The notes under the pieces were generated by a model. That model was not told the DNA's origin and searched no databases. It worked only from the letters and a program-made list of their open reading frames with translations. A DNA stretch of 36,189 nucleotides from Planctomycetaceae bacterium (GTDB lineage Bacteria; Planctomycetota; Planctomycetia; Pirellulales; Pirellulaceae): contig JAHEJI010000290.1 in the NCBI GenBank assembly GCA_024638965.1, positions 1-36,189 of the forward strand, read 5' to 3'. This document shows positions 15,443-22,990 of this stretch, piece by piece. A program made the translations under genes and the position numbers. Within the stretch, counting starts at the first letter, position 1, and each line of letters begins with the position of its first letter.

Positions 15443-15573
15443 TAGAGCGCAATTCAAAACCACTTGGCAGTGGACGAGGCTACGAGGGCTACGAGTCCCT
15501 CGTTCCGACTCAGGCAAAACGCGACTCATAGCTTTGTCCACTACGCAATCAAAAGGTTTTGAAATGCACTCTA
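15443..15573. mobile_element. MITE-like inverted-repeat element, copy 1 (131 bp)
   Basis: Terminal inverted repeats of about 19 bases, consensus TAGAGYGCAWTTCAAAACC, lie at 15443-15461 and 15555-15573, with two mismatches. The termini fall exactly at TA dinucleotides, the target duplication of IS630/Tc1-mariner elements, so this may be a non-autonomous MITE of that type. A second inverted pair lies inside (AGTGGACGAGGCTACGAG against CTCATAGCTTTGTCCACT). The left half also has the 9-base tandem GGCTACGAG twice. No transposase is encoded. The element lies between the enoyl-reductase gene and the small membrane gene. Confidence 0.68.
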
Positions 15574-15601
15574 GACGTTTCCGGTACGGAGAAGCCCGCC
15601 T

Positions 15602-16042
15602 ATGCGCACGAAAATAGCACTCGCGATATACCTTATCATCGGACTGATAGATCTTGTTTTAGGAGTTATCTATTTCACATCAGATCAGTTCCTTTCCTAT
15701 CATTCCCAAGCAGTCGGTACTTCATGGCAGGAAGTGGACTTCGGCACCCAAACGTTAATCCTCGCCCTCATGAGGGTGGCTGGCGGAGGTTGGTTAGCCT
15801 TGGGGTTTCTTACCATTGTCTTCGCTTTGAGCGCGCTTATCAGAAGCAGCAATCTGGCAAGATGGGTGCTGCCGACAGGGACGGTCATCTTCTATTTGCC
15901 ATGCTTTGCGGCAACATGGTCGGTGTATCAAGAGACAGGTGCGCAATCGCCGTGGGCGCCGACTCTTGCGTTGATTGGAATCGCGCTGGTTGCATTGCTT
16001 ATCGATGCACCATGGTCTTCGCGCAACCGAGGCAAGGAGTAG
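15602..16042 (+). CDS. Small four-helix membrane protein of unknown function
   Basis: 146 residues with four hydrophobic segments: IALAIYLIIGLIDLVLGVIY, then LMRVAGGGWLALGFLTIVFA, WVLPTGTVIFYLPCFAATW and LALIGIALVALLI. A short extracytoplasmic loop (SDQFLSYHSQAVGTSWQEVD) follows the first helix. I recognise no named family and no catalytic motif. The ATG has GGAG about ten bases upstream. The gene lies between two MITE-like repeats, and its TAG stop codon is formed by the first bases of the downstream repeat, so the original C terminus may have been longer. Codon use is not clearly different from its neighbours. Confidence 0.68.
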   Translation: MRTKIALAIYLIIGLIDLVLGVIYFTSDQFLSYHSQAVGTSWQEVDFGTQTLILALMRVAGGGWLALGFLTIVFALSALIRSSNLARWVLPTGTVIFYLPCFAATWSVYQETGAQSPWAPTLALIGIALVALLIDAPWSSRNRGKE

Positions 16043-16129
16043 AGCGGATTTTAAAACCACCTGGTAGAAGTGGACGAGGCTCCGAGTCCCTCGTTTAAAT
16101 TCCGCCAGGTGGTTTTGAAATGCTCTCTA
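16040..16129. mobile_element. MITE-like inverted-repeat element, copy 2 (90 bp)
   Basis: Related to the element at 15443. It has a similar left end (TAGAGCGGATTTTAAAACCA), the same inner AGTGGACGAGGCT-CGAGTCCCTCGTT and a similar right end (GGTTTTGAAATGCTCTCTA). Its strongest paired arms are AAAACCACCTGG and CCAGGTGGTTTT (about 16053-16064 and 16105-16116). TA dinucleotides bound both ends. It is about 40 bases shorter than copy 1, having lost much of the right inner arm. The left TA and next G form the stop codon of the preceding gene. Confidence 0.66.
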
Positions 16130-16343
16130 GCCTTTCTATCCGAACACGCGATACGCCTAAAACGAGCCGCATGTCATACATTCTGCTGTCAAAAGCATCG
16201 TGGCCACGCTCATCGGAATTGCGAACGATAGCCGAGGCAAGGATTGAATCTTTCTGCCCCATTGGTGCACTCGACGATGGAGTCTCGGGACGTCCGTCCC
16301 ATCGGTGCTTCTCTGCTCGTGCCCCCAGTCAATGTGGCCGAAG

Positions 16344-16619
16344 TCAAATCAGGTTTGAAAACTTTCTCATTACATCGACAGTTGTGACAAGCTCCTGTTT
16401 CTCCAACGTGGCTAGGAATTGCTCAACCTCAATGGGTGGATTTTTAGGCTCGCGCGCTGGCGCTTAACCGCCTCGGCGACAGCAACTGAATCCAAGTCAA
16501 ACATGTTGAGGATGAATTCGTCCGGATGCTGCGGTTCAACATCATATTTGCTCAACTCCGACTCCGGAAAGTCTTTCAGATTGAACGTGACAATCACATC
16601 CGGCTTGCAACGTAAGGAG
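16344..16619 (-). pseudogene. PIN-domain (VapC-like) toxin fragment, truncated and frameshifted
   Basis: The minus strand reads CKPDVIVTFNLKDFPESEL, then EPQHPDEFILNMFDLDSVAV, the C-terminal half of the PIN domains found in VapC-like ribonucleases (D-(V/I)-IVT-NLKDFP is characteristic). The frame goes wrong in a run of five A at about 16438-16442. Adding one base would continue it as PPIEVEQFLATLEKQELVT, then VMRKFSNLI and a stop at 16344, the expected end of the family. The N-terminal half, with the first catalytic aspartates, is missing because the sequence changes to another broken gene near 16620. No antitoxin is seen. This is a dead toxin; the single-base shift alone could be a sequence error, but the missing half is not. 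Confidence 0.68.
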
Positions 16620-16631
16620 CCGACGCCGGTG

Positions 16632-17020
16632 ATGCGTATTTGTATTCGTGGCGGCGGTAACGCGGTGCACGTCATGGCGTCAGATATGGGCGCTCGTGAA
16701 GATTTATGGGTTGGTGTATACGCCCCGTTTCAAGACGAGGCCGAACGGATGCGAGCGGGGCTCGCTGCCAGTGGCGGAAAATTTCACGTCACCTCCGCGG
16801 TCAAATAACCGAGGGAAAACCAGATTTGGTTTCGGCCGACGCCGCGCAAGTTGTGTCTGGTGCTGACGTGGTGCTTATCCCATTGCCATCTTTCTCGCAC
16901 GAAAGCACTTTGCGTGAGATTGGGCCTAGCGCCCCGCGCCGAAACAGTAACGGTTACGCGCATCGTTTCATTCGTGGCATGAGACAATTGTTGGATTTCT
17001 GTGAAGTGAGTAAAATTTAG
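16632..17020 (+). pseudogene. N-terminal fragment of an octopine/nopaline-dehydrogenase-family enzyme
   Basis: The first frame (16632-16808) begins MRICIRGGGNAVHVMASDMG, a Rossmann nucleotide-binding start, continues YAPFQDEAERMRAGLAASGG and stops. A second frame then carries on without loss: GKPDLVSADAAQVVSGADVV, then LIPLPSFSHESTLREIGP. Together they match the NAD-binding domain of opine dehydrogenases, which join an amino acid and an oxo acid reductively. After that point the sequence is unrelated, and the catalytic C-terminal domain (about 200 residues) is absent. The remnant ends two bases before the next ATG, so the two genes were probably once an operon. Confidence 0.7.
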
Positions 17021-17022
17021 AA

Positions 17023-19116
17023 ATGTTCGATCATTTTCAAACAATACTGCGTCGCATCGTGGGCGTTGGCGGCGTACAGCCACTGAGCGGAATTGATGCG
17101 CCGTCACTCTATGCAACCGCCGGCGACGAACCCCCAGCCCGGCTGGCAAGGGCCAATGGCGCGTTTCTGCTGAGTTTGTGCGGCGGCACCGAGGCGGATG
17201 CGGCGACGACGATGCTTCAACAGGAAGCCGCGCAGGGCTCCTCGCACGCCCGATTCCTGCTAAGGCTGAGTCGGTGGGTGCTGGCGGAGCAGCAAGAATT
17301 GGCCAATCGCGACTTCGACTTGGCCCGCCGAAGGCAGGAGGCGGCGACATGGGCGAGTCAATCGGCTGATTCGCCATGGAACGAATCGGCTCAAAAGTTC
17401 GTTTGGAGCTTCTTATTCCCCGAAGGCGCGTGTTGTTTGGATGATCCCGACCGGGTCGTTGCCGCCTTGAGAGAACGGCGGACCGTTCGCGTCGATCAGC
17501 CCAATCCGCGACCCATCGAAAATCCGATCGCAGAGATGTTGATCACTTCGAACGTCCTTTTGACGATGCCTGCGGACCTTAAGGCCATCGACGACTTGCC
17601 GTTTTCGAAGGGACTGCGAGATCGGCTTCAGGCCGCCATTGGCGAAGAGCAAAAGTACTGGTTCGACCATCCCATTCCATTGGATATTGAACCCGAAGCG
17701 AACGAGATCATCTATGGGCTGTCTGGGCTAAATGAGGCTGTTGCATTTGAAAAAGCTCAGGGCCACATTTCCAACGATGCGCGCTTGTCTTGTGCACTCT
17801 CGGTTTCGGTCACGCACAACAGCCTGAAGACGATCGCTCGAGATTATTTTCAGGAGGCCTTTTCGGCGGCGCCGGACATGCCTCATCTGGATGTCTATAT
17901 CTTTACCGAGGCCGAAACTGATCAACTGATCGACGAGGTGCTGGCTCCAGCAATCGAGCACTACCATGATGGATGCGACATCAAGCCGCTGCGGCGGGTG
18001 TTGGGAGTGGACGGCGAGTACGGTCGCCACTACAGCTTTCTCAAGGCCGTGGCCGCTGCCTGGCAAGTCTTGGTGAATTCGGAGGTGCGGGCTACTTTCA
18101 AGATCGACCTGGATCAGGTCTTCCCGCAGAAGCAACTCGTCGAACAGGGTGGCGGCAGCGCATTTGAGCACTTCCAATCGCCGTTGTGGGGCGCTTACGG
18201 ACGTGATTCCGATGGCCGGACGATAGAACTTGGAATGCTGGCCGGCGCCCTCGTGAACGAAGGCGATATCGGACAGGGCTTGTTTACGCCCGACGTCAAA
18301 CGACCCTCCAGCATCCCCGCCGGCGAAGCCGTTGCGTTCTTTAATCGATTGCCGATGGCACTTTCAACCGAAGCCGAGATGATGACGCGGTACACGGTCA
18401 CCGACGGAGAACCGGACGGGCAGAACGCCTGTCTGCAGCGCATTCACGTCACCGGCGGAACGAATGGCATATTGGTGGATGCTTTGCGCAAGCATCGGCC
18501 TTTTACGCCAACCTTCATCGGTCGTGCAGAGGATCAAGCCTACCTGCTGTCGGTTCTTTTCGCGGGCGAAGCACCTCTACGCTATGTCCATTCGGCGGGA
18601 CTGATCATGCGTCACGACAAAGACGCATTCGCCGGCCAGGCCATCGAGGCGGCCAAGGTCGGGCGGTTCGTTGGCGATCTGGTGCGAACGCTTTATTTTT
18701 CGCACTATGTCAAGATCCTTCCTTGGCCCGATAGCCAAACAAAACAGACCATCGATCCATTCACCGGATGTTTTGCCTCGCGCATCCCTACGACGCTGGT
18801 GGCCTTGCGACTGGCGTTGAAGGTGGGGGAGCTTTTGGCAGGTGGTCACGACGATCGGGCCGAGGCCAACAACATAATGGAAATTGCCACCCAACGCCTG
18901 GAACCGTTGATCCAGCGCTTAACGGAAACACCACAAACGTTGGCTGATCAGCTCTCCCAAGAACGTGCTGGCTGGGAGTTGTTCTATGATTTGCTCGATA
19001 CTCTGGAACAGAAACTGGCTGAAGGCGACCGAAAAGCCCTGGATTTGCGTAAGGCAGCCCGGGCGGTGGTGCAGAACTCCTGCATCAGTTCGGCAAGCTT
19101 GAATAAAATTTTGTAA
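17023..19116 (+). CDS. Large protein of unknown function with GT-A glycosyltransferase-like features
   Basis: 697 residues, soluble, no signal peptide. The first 240 residues are helical and not recognised. From about 255 the layout resembles a GT-A fold: SVTHNSLKTIARDYFQEAF, a strand (LDVYIFTEAE), a GEYGRHYSFLKAVAAAW helix, then ATFKIDLDQVFPQ near residue 360, where a metal-binding D-x-D would lie. Later come GGTNGILVDAL and GRAEDQAYLLSVLF (E503, D504), like the catalytic-base helix of glycosyltransferases, and LRYVHSAGLIMRHDKD. I infer a sugar transferase, but I do not know the family, donor or acceptor. The gene looks richer in G and C than its neighbours, hinting at a different origin. 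A broken opine-dehydrogenase gene lies just upstream. Confidence 0.6.
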   Translation: MFDHFQTILRRIVGVGGVQPLSGIDAPSLYATAGDEPPARLARANGAFLLSLCGGTEADAATTMLQQEAAQGSSHARFLLRLSRWVLAEQQELANRDFDLARRRQEAATWASQSADSPWNESAQKFVWSFLFPEGACCLDDPDRVVAALRERRTVRVDQPNPRPIENPIAEMLITSNVLLTMPADLKAIDDLPFSKGLRDRLQAAIGEEQKYWFDHPIPLDIEPEANEIIYGLSGLNEAVAFEKAQGHISNDARLSCALSVSVTHNSLKTIARDYFQEAFSAAPDMPHLDVYIFTEAETDQLIDEVLAPAIEHYHDGCDIKPLRRVLGVDGEYGRHYSFLKAVAAAWQVLVNSEVRATFKIDLDQVFPQKQLVEQGGGSAFEHFQSPLWGAYGRDSDGRTIELGMLAGALVNEGDIGQGLFTPDVKRPSSIPAGEAVAFFNRLPMALSTEAEMMTRYTVTDGEPDGQNACLQRIHVTGGTNGILVDALRKHRPFTPTFIGRAEDQAYLLSVLFAGEAPLRYVHSAGLIMRHDKDAFAGQAIEAAKVGRFVGDLVRTLYFSHYVKILPWPDSQTKQTIDPFTGCFASRIPTTLVALRLALKVGELLAGGHDDRAEANNIMEIATQRLEPLIQRLTETPQTLADQLSQERAGWELFYDLLDTLEQKLAEGDRKALDLRKAARAVVQNSCISSASLNKIL

Positions 19117-19307
19117 GCATGCAAAACGGCGCCACCATTGGTTTGTTTCAAGGAATGTTCGAAAACAACATTCTGTCCTTGTGAACCTCAATTGCGAACC
19201 GATAACATCATGAGTTAACCGCTGTTCACCTCTATTCACAGTTGGCAGAATGCCATAACCTGAGGATGCTAATCAGTCATGAATCCACCCATTGAAGGAA
19301 TTTTGAA

Positions 19308-19757
19308 ATGAGAATACTGACTCAAACAAGCTTGTTACTGCTGGGATTGATCGTCGCATTCATTGGATGCGATGCCGCCAAAGAAACAGCGGACCAGGCC
19401 AAGGACGCTGGCGCTGGCATGGTAGAAGGCGCCAAAGACTTGGCCGACATCGACTTTGGCGACTTTGACATGAAAGGCATGCAGGAAAAGTTCACCGCCA
19501 TCACCGACGGCTTCAAAGATGTCTCGGCCGACAACGTTGACGGCCTGACATCGAAGCTTTCCGATCTTGGTGGTTCAATCGACAGCCTGGGAATCGGAAA
19601 CCTGACGGGGCCCGCCAAGACTGCGGTCGCTGGTGTGATCACGAAGTTTGTTGACGCCATCAAAAGCGCGATGGATGGCATCAGCGACGAGGGCATCCTC
19701 TCCAAGCTCAAACCTGTTGTTGATCCGTTGATGGAAAAACTCAACGCTTTCAAATAA
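19308..19757 (+). CDS. Small secreted lipoprotein of unknown function
   Basis: 149 residues with a lipoprotein signal peptide: MRILTQTSLLLLGLIVAFIG followed by C21 in the lipobox (F-I-G-C). The mature part is small, acidic and helical (AKETADQAKDAGAGMVEGAK, later VAGVITKFVDAIKSAMDGIS), with aspartate-glycine repeats and no catalytic motif. It is probably lipidated and anchored in a membrane. The ATG follows AAGGAATTTTGAA, a reasonable ribosome site. Similar short alanine- and aspartate-rich lipoproteins are common in planctomycetes. Two hairpins follow, the second a likely terminator. Confidence 0.76.
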   Translation: MRILTQTSLLLLGLIVAFIGCDAAKETADQAKDAGAGMVEGAKDLADIDFGDFDMKGMQEKFTAITDGFKDVSADNVDGLTSKLSDLGGSIDSLGIGNLTGPAKTAVAGVITKFVDAIKSAMDGISDEGILSKLKPVVDPLMEKLNAFK

Positions 19758-19768
19758 ACAGAAAGTCA

Positions 19769-19795
19769 GGTAGTGGACTGGTTTAGTCCACTACC
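19769..19795. repeat. Perfect 11-bp hairpin with the GTAGTGGAC core
   Basis: GGTAGTGGACT and AGTCCACTACC flank a five-base loop. The core is shared with the 24-base inverted repeat at 6973-7040. It is not followed by a T-run, so it is more likely a repeat-family hairpin than a terminator, although it lies just after a stop codon. Confidence 0.75.
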
Positions 19796-19817
19796 GAATG
19801 TCATTTATCGATACAGA

Positions 19818-19848
19818 AGGGGACGCCGTATGGTGCCCCTCTTATTTT
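19818..19848 (+). terminator. Probable rho-independent terminator of the lipoprotein gene
   Basis: AGGGGACGCC and GGTGCCCCT form a nine-pair stem with one bulged A and one G-U pair around a four-base loop (GTAT), followed by CTTATTTT. It lies 60 bases after the lipoprotein stop. Confidence 0.6.
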
Positions 19849-19975
19849 GACCTGACGGTACGCAGTAGAATTTGAAACACAGAGACACGGCGACCGCTAA
19901 GTTTCATTCACAAAGTTCTCAGTGACACACTCAGCCAACCGCAAATTAGCAGAGCGGCGATGCAGTTGGCCCGGC

Positions 19976-20305
19976 TCACTTTTTTGGTTTCTGTTTTCCA
20001 CGCGCGACTTCTTTTGCGAGTGCGTCGAATTTCGGCCCCCAGAAGCGGCGGAATGGTTCCAGCCATTGGTCAAGTTCCTCAAGGCCAGTTGTTTCGAGTG
20101 AATAGATGCGACGCGCGCCATCGACACTCACGGTTGCGAATCCGTTCTCCCGTAACACCTTGAGATGCTGCGAGATGGCTGACTGCGTGATGCCGAACTC
20201 TTCGCCCACGGTCTCAACCACCTCACCAGAAGACAACGCTTGATCGGACAAATGTTCGAGAATTCGCCGGCGCACCGGATCGCTCAAAATAGTAAAGGCG
20301 CTCAT
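19976..20305 (-). CDS. ArsR-family transcriptional repressor
   Basis: 109 residues from the ATG at 20305 (MSAFTILSDPVRRRILEHL), the canonical ArsR start; an in-frame TTG at 20350 would overlap the upstream gene. The winged helix-turn-helix is clear: LSSGEVVETVGEEFGITQSA, then ISQHLKVLRENGFATVSVDG and the wing ARRIYSLE. The cysteines of metal-sensing ArsR proteins (ELCVC) are absent, so it probably senses something other than arsenic or zinc. ArsR proteins of this kind typically sit with SRPBCC and PhnB-like VOC genes, as here, and repress their own operon. It is the second gene of the minus-strand operon, 29 bases after the SRPBCC gene. Confidence 0.86.
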   Translation of the reverse strand: MSAFTILSDPVRRRILEHLSDQALSSGEVVETVGEEFGITQSAISQHLKVLRENGFATVSVDGARRIYSLETTGLEELDQWLEPFRRFWGPKFDALAKEVARGKQKPKK

Positions 20306-20334
20306 TCTTAGGCTTTCATTAATGAGGACGGTGG

Positions 20335-20970
20335 TTACTGCTCGCCGCAATAAGCTTTTGCGGTTTTCTTCGCCATGGCCTGCGCAACTTCAGGAGCTTC
20401 GCCAGAATCAACATGCGCTTCTCCCCACGCCTTGGCGCATTCACGCATAAATGATTTTCCCGCCTCCGTGGCCATCCACGCGTGGCTTTCCGCTTGATCA
20501 ACCGCTTCGCCACTGTCCAGATGAAGCCCCATTCCGAAAAATCCAAGGTCCCATCCGACACCCGTCGCGCCGGGTCCAAATTGTTTCCAATGGGCTTCGC
20601 TGGCTTCGTCCTTTAACATGATATGTTCCAACGTCAGCCGCGTTCCCCCACCATCAGGTTCAAGTCGCACTGTCACCCAGCTTACGTTTTCGGCATATTC
20701 CCAGGTAACGTCCAAGGCTTCAGGCGGATCGCAGCGCGTGATTTCACCACCGGCGTTTCCTTCCAACTGATACCGGCCACCCATTTTCAAGTGACCCGTT
20801 ATCGGAAGGAACCAGCGAGGAATACGCTCGACGTTTGTTAACGCGTCCCACAAGTCCTCGACGTTAGTAGCATAGGTGCGAGCGCCACTCACGACCCGGG
20901 CCGGCTGGCCATCATGCTCCGTGTCTTTTACCACACGATATTCGGCTCCCAATGTGTTGCTGAAGTCCAT
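20335..20970 (-). CDS. SRPBCC-domain (AHSA1-like) protein
   Basis: 211 residues. The AHSA1 signature is visible: ARTYATNVEDLWDALTNVER, then IPRWFLPITGHLKMGGRYQL, GGEITRCDPPEALDVTWEY and GGGTRLTLEHIM. The fold is a helix-grip cup that binds hydrophobic ligands; bacterial members next to ArsR genes are poorly understood. The C-terminal extension (about residues 150-211: FFGMGLHLDSGEAVDQ and then AKAWGEAHVDSGEAPEVA) is helical and typical of this AHSA1 subtype. There is no signal peptide. It heads the minus-strand operon with the ArsR gene and diverges from the secreted DUF1579-VOC gene across 190 bases with two palindromes, so all three probably share regulation. Confidence 0.85.
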   Translation of the reverse strand: MDFSNTLGAEYRVVKDTEHDGQPARVVSGARTYATNVEDLWDALTNVERIPRWFLPITGHLKMGGRYQLEGNAGGEITRCDPPEALDVTWEYAENVSWVTVRLEPDGGGTRLTLEHIMLKDEASEAHWKQFGPGATGVGWDLGFFGMGLHLDSGEAVDQAESHAWMATEAGKSFMRECAKAWGEAHVDSGEAPEVAQAMAKKTAKAYCGEQ

Positions 20971-21009
20971 CTGACCCTCTCTTCAAAAAAGTTTGGAAAC
21001 GCTCTTTAT

Positions 21010-21042
21010 TAAGTCTTAACTTATATTAGAATCGGCTAATAT
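21010..21042. promoter_or_regulatory. Two palindromes in the divergent promoter region, candidate ArsR operators
   Basis: TAAGT-CTTA-ACTTA occupies 21010-21023 and ATATTAG-AATCGG-CTAATAT occupies 21023-21042. The second has perfect seven-base arms. AT-rich palindromes of this size suit a dimeric winged-helix repressor. They lie 40-72 bases before the SRPBCC start and 119-151 bases before the DUF1579-VOC start, suitable for controlling the leftward promoter directly and perhaps the rightward one. Confidence 0.5.
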
Positions 21043-21160
21043 TTAACCCCTCTTTTGCCATTTTCGACAGAAATAATTGATCACACGAGCGACGGAATAC
21101 CTGTAAATTAGCGTTGCTGGATTCGGCAACGCAAGACACCAACCCAAAATGAGGAATACC

Positions 21161-22123
21161 ATGAAATCATCAATTCACGCATGTGCTTTGTTGCTTCTAG
21201 CAACTTCGATTTGTTTTGCTCAGGAAACGCAAACGACCGCAAACAAAACAGAAAAGCTGACTGGATTCGAGTTTCTGAAACAGTTTGAAGGAACTTGGGC
21301 GACGATCTCCAAGTCACCGGATGCTGGCGATCAGCCTGAGGCCGGTCAAAAGGCAATTATGAAATCCCGAGCCGTTGGAAATCGTTGGATCGTCAACGAA
21401 CACAGCGGCCAAGTTGGTGGGATGTATTTCGAAGCTGTTCAGTCGATCGGCTATGACTCAAAGAAAAAACAATTCATCGGCACCTGGATCGACTCGGTTT
21501 TGAGTCACACGTGGCACTATACCGGCTCAAATGATACAACCGGCAAGAAGTTGACTTTGGAAGCCGAAGGGCCCGACTGGACAGACCAAACTAAGATGCG
21601 GCAATATCGCGATATTTATGAGTTTAAATCCGAAAACGAAATTGCCGCCACCTCGCAAATGATGAACGATAAAGGCGAGTGGCAGACGTTCTTGACGGCC
21701 ACGATGACCAAGTCCGGGGAAGCTGAACTTGAGACGACCGTCACGCCGTTTCTCATGTTCACCGGCCAAGCAGAAGAGGCAATCAACTTCTACAAAACCG
21801 TCTTTCCCCACACGCGAGTCGAAAGTATGACCAAATATAAAGCGGGAGAAAGTGGAAAAGAAGGCAGCGTCAAAGTTGCAACGGTGGTGATTGCGGGGCA
21901 ACGGGTGATGTGCACTGACAGCCCTGCGGTGCATGATTTCGACTTCACACCGTCCTTTTCCTTTTTTGTCGAATGCGAAAATGAGAGTCAACTCAAGGAA
22001 CGATTCGCGAAACTGTCGGAAGGCGGCAAAGTCATGATGCCGATTGGCAATTACGGATTCAGCCAACAGTTCGGCTGGACTGGCGACAAGTTCGGCGTGA
22101 ATTGGCAGTTGAATCTAAAGTAA
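21161..22123 (+). CDS. Secreted DUF1579-VOC (PhnB-like) fusion protein
   Basis: 320 residues from the second ATG, which has GAGGAATACC just upstream; an ATG at 21149 is possible. A signal peptide (MKSSIHACALLLLATSICFA) is followed by a DUF1579 domain, residues about 35-180: FLKQFEGTWATISKS, RAVGNRWIVNEHSGQ, QSIGYDSKKKQFIGTWIDS. After ETTVTPFLMFTGQAEEAINF begins a PhnB-like vicinal-oxygen-chelate domain to the C terminus, ending GFSQQFGWTGDKFGVNWQLN. VOC proteins of this type bind small ligands or metals; their activity is mostly unknown. Neither domain's substrate can be read from the sequence. It faces the SRPBCC-ArsR operon and is probably part of the same regulon. Confidence 0.82.
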   Translation: MKSSIHACALLLLATSICFAQETQTTANKTEKLTGFEFLKQFEGTWATISKSPDAGDQPEAGQKAIMKSRAVGNRWIVNEHSGQVGGMYFEAVQSIGYDSKKKQFIGTWIDSVLSHTWHYTGSNDTTGKKLTLEAEGPDWTDQTKMRQYRDIYEFKSENEIAATSQMMNDKGEWQTFLTATMTKSGEAELETTVTPFLMFTGQAEEAINFYKTVFPHTRVESMTKYKAGESGKEGSVKVATVVIAGQRVMCTDSPAVHDFDFTPSFSFFVECENESQLKERFAKLSEGGKVMMPIGNYGFSQQFGWTGDKFGVNWQLNLK

Positions 22124-22242
22124 GGTTTCGCTCGTCTAACTCGCATGAACCTTTTTCCAAAGACGGACCACATGACCGCTTGCCTAGATTAAATTGCTCA
22201 ATCTCCTCGATTTTGGCGTCTTAAGGCCAAAGGAGAAAAGTC

Positions 22243-22375
22243 ATGTCGACAGCCGAAATTGCCGAACCGCTTCAGCCGCGTTTTCAAGAGTATAAGAAAG
22301 ATTGGGTCTGGTGACATGGAGGCATCGGCTGAAGCATGGATCAAATGGGGTAAAGCGAACGGGCACTTGAACTGA
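22243..22375 (+). pseudogene. Short gene with a probable frameshift, coupled to the next gene
   Basis: AGGAGAAAAGTC precedes an ATG, an excellent start, giving MSTAEIAEPLQPRFQEYKKD and then a TGA at 22312. The next frame continues with similar character from about 22300: SGDMEASAEAWIKWGKANGH, ending with a TGA at 22373-22375. That stop overlaps the next gene's ATG in TGATG, classic translational coupling. I therefore read this as one protein of about 43 residues with a single frameshift near 22305-22312, either real or a sequence error. I do not recognise the family. Confidence 0.5.
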
Positions 22376-22799
22376 TGACTTTGCAAGATCTGTTCCCAAA
22401 ACTTACCGACGGGAATCACGAGCTCACCAGTCCGAAAACAATTAACTACAATTGCATCGCGTGGGCAGCCCAAAACACCGGGCGCTGGTGGCAACCCGGT
22501 ATGTTCTGGCCGATTGATTCACCAAGAGATGACCACGGCATTGGCGTACTTGTTCTCGCATTCAAGAAACTTGGGTTCGAAGAGTGTGACGACGGTGAAC
22601 TCGAGGATGGTTTTGAAAAGGTTGCTTTGTACGGATCCGCCTTAATGTACACGCACGCGGCAAGGCAATTGCTGATGGCCAGTGGACAAGCAAGCTTGGT
22701 CAAATCGAGGACATTACGCACACGACGCCAGACGTTATTGCAGGTGGCGACTACGGCGAATTCGTTCAATTCATGAAACGGTCTATCGCAGTTGCGTAA
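22375..22799 (+). pseudogene. Conserved protein with N-Y-N-C-x-A-W-A motif, frameshifted near its C terminus
   Basis: The first ~98 codons read MTLQDLFPKLTDGNHELTSP, then INYNCIAWAAQNTGRWWQPG and FKKLGFEECDDGELEDGFEK. The (I/V)-NYNC-AWA...WW-P pattern belongs to a small conserved family of unknown function (possibly DUF7689; the number is from memory). After THAARQL the open frame turns into unlikely sequence, while another frame carries on sensibly: ADGQWTSKLGQIEDITHTTP, then GGDYGEFVQFMKRSIAVA and a stop at 22797. One missing base at about 22669-22671 explains this. The repaired product would be about 141 residues. The start overlaps the upstream stop (TGATG). Confidence 0.58.
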
Positions 22800-22990
22800 T
22801 CGTCAATGCTTCCCCAAGAATGAGCTGCGCCCCACGATTCTCGTCCGCCCCCTTATTCTCGTTCGTGGGCACCATGCGTTCTCAAACTCAAAATATCAAG
22901 ATGGTATAATCGCGGCTTGTTGTGGATGTGAGCCGTGTCGTGAATTATCGTCTGCAACTGCATCTTCGAGTTCAAAATGAATATGAAAAA

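Noticed and set aside
16632-16672. Minus-strand DVHRVTAA resembling the missing PIN motif D-R-H-V-x-A-A
   Set aside because: It is antisense to the clear opine-dehydrogenase start (GGGNAVHV), so the likeness is best explained by chance.
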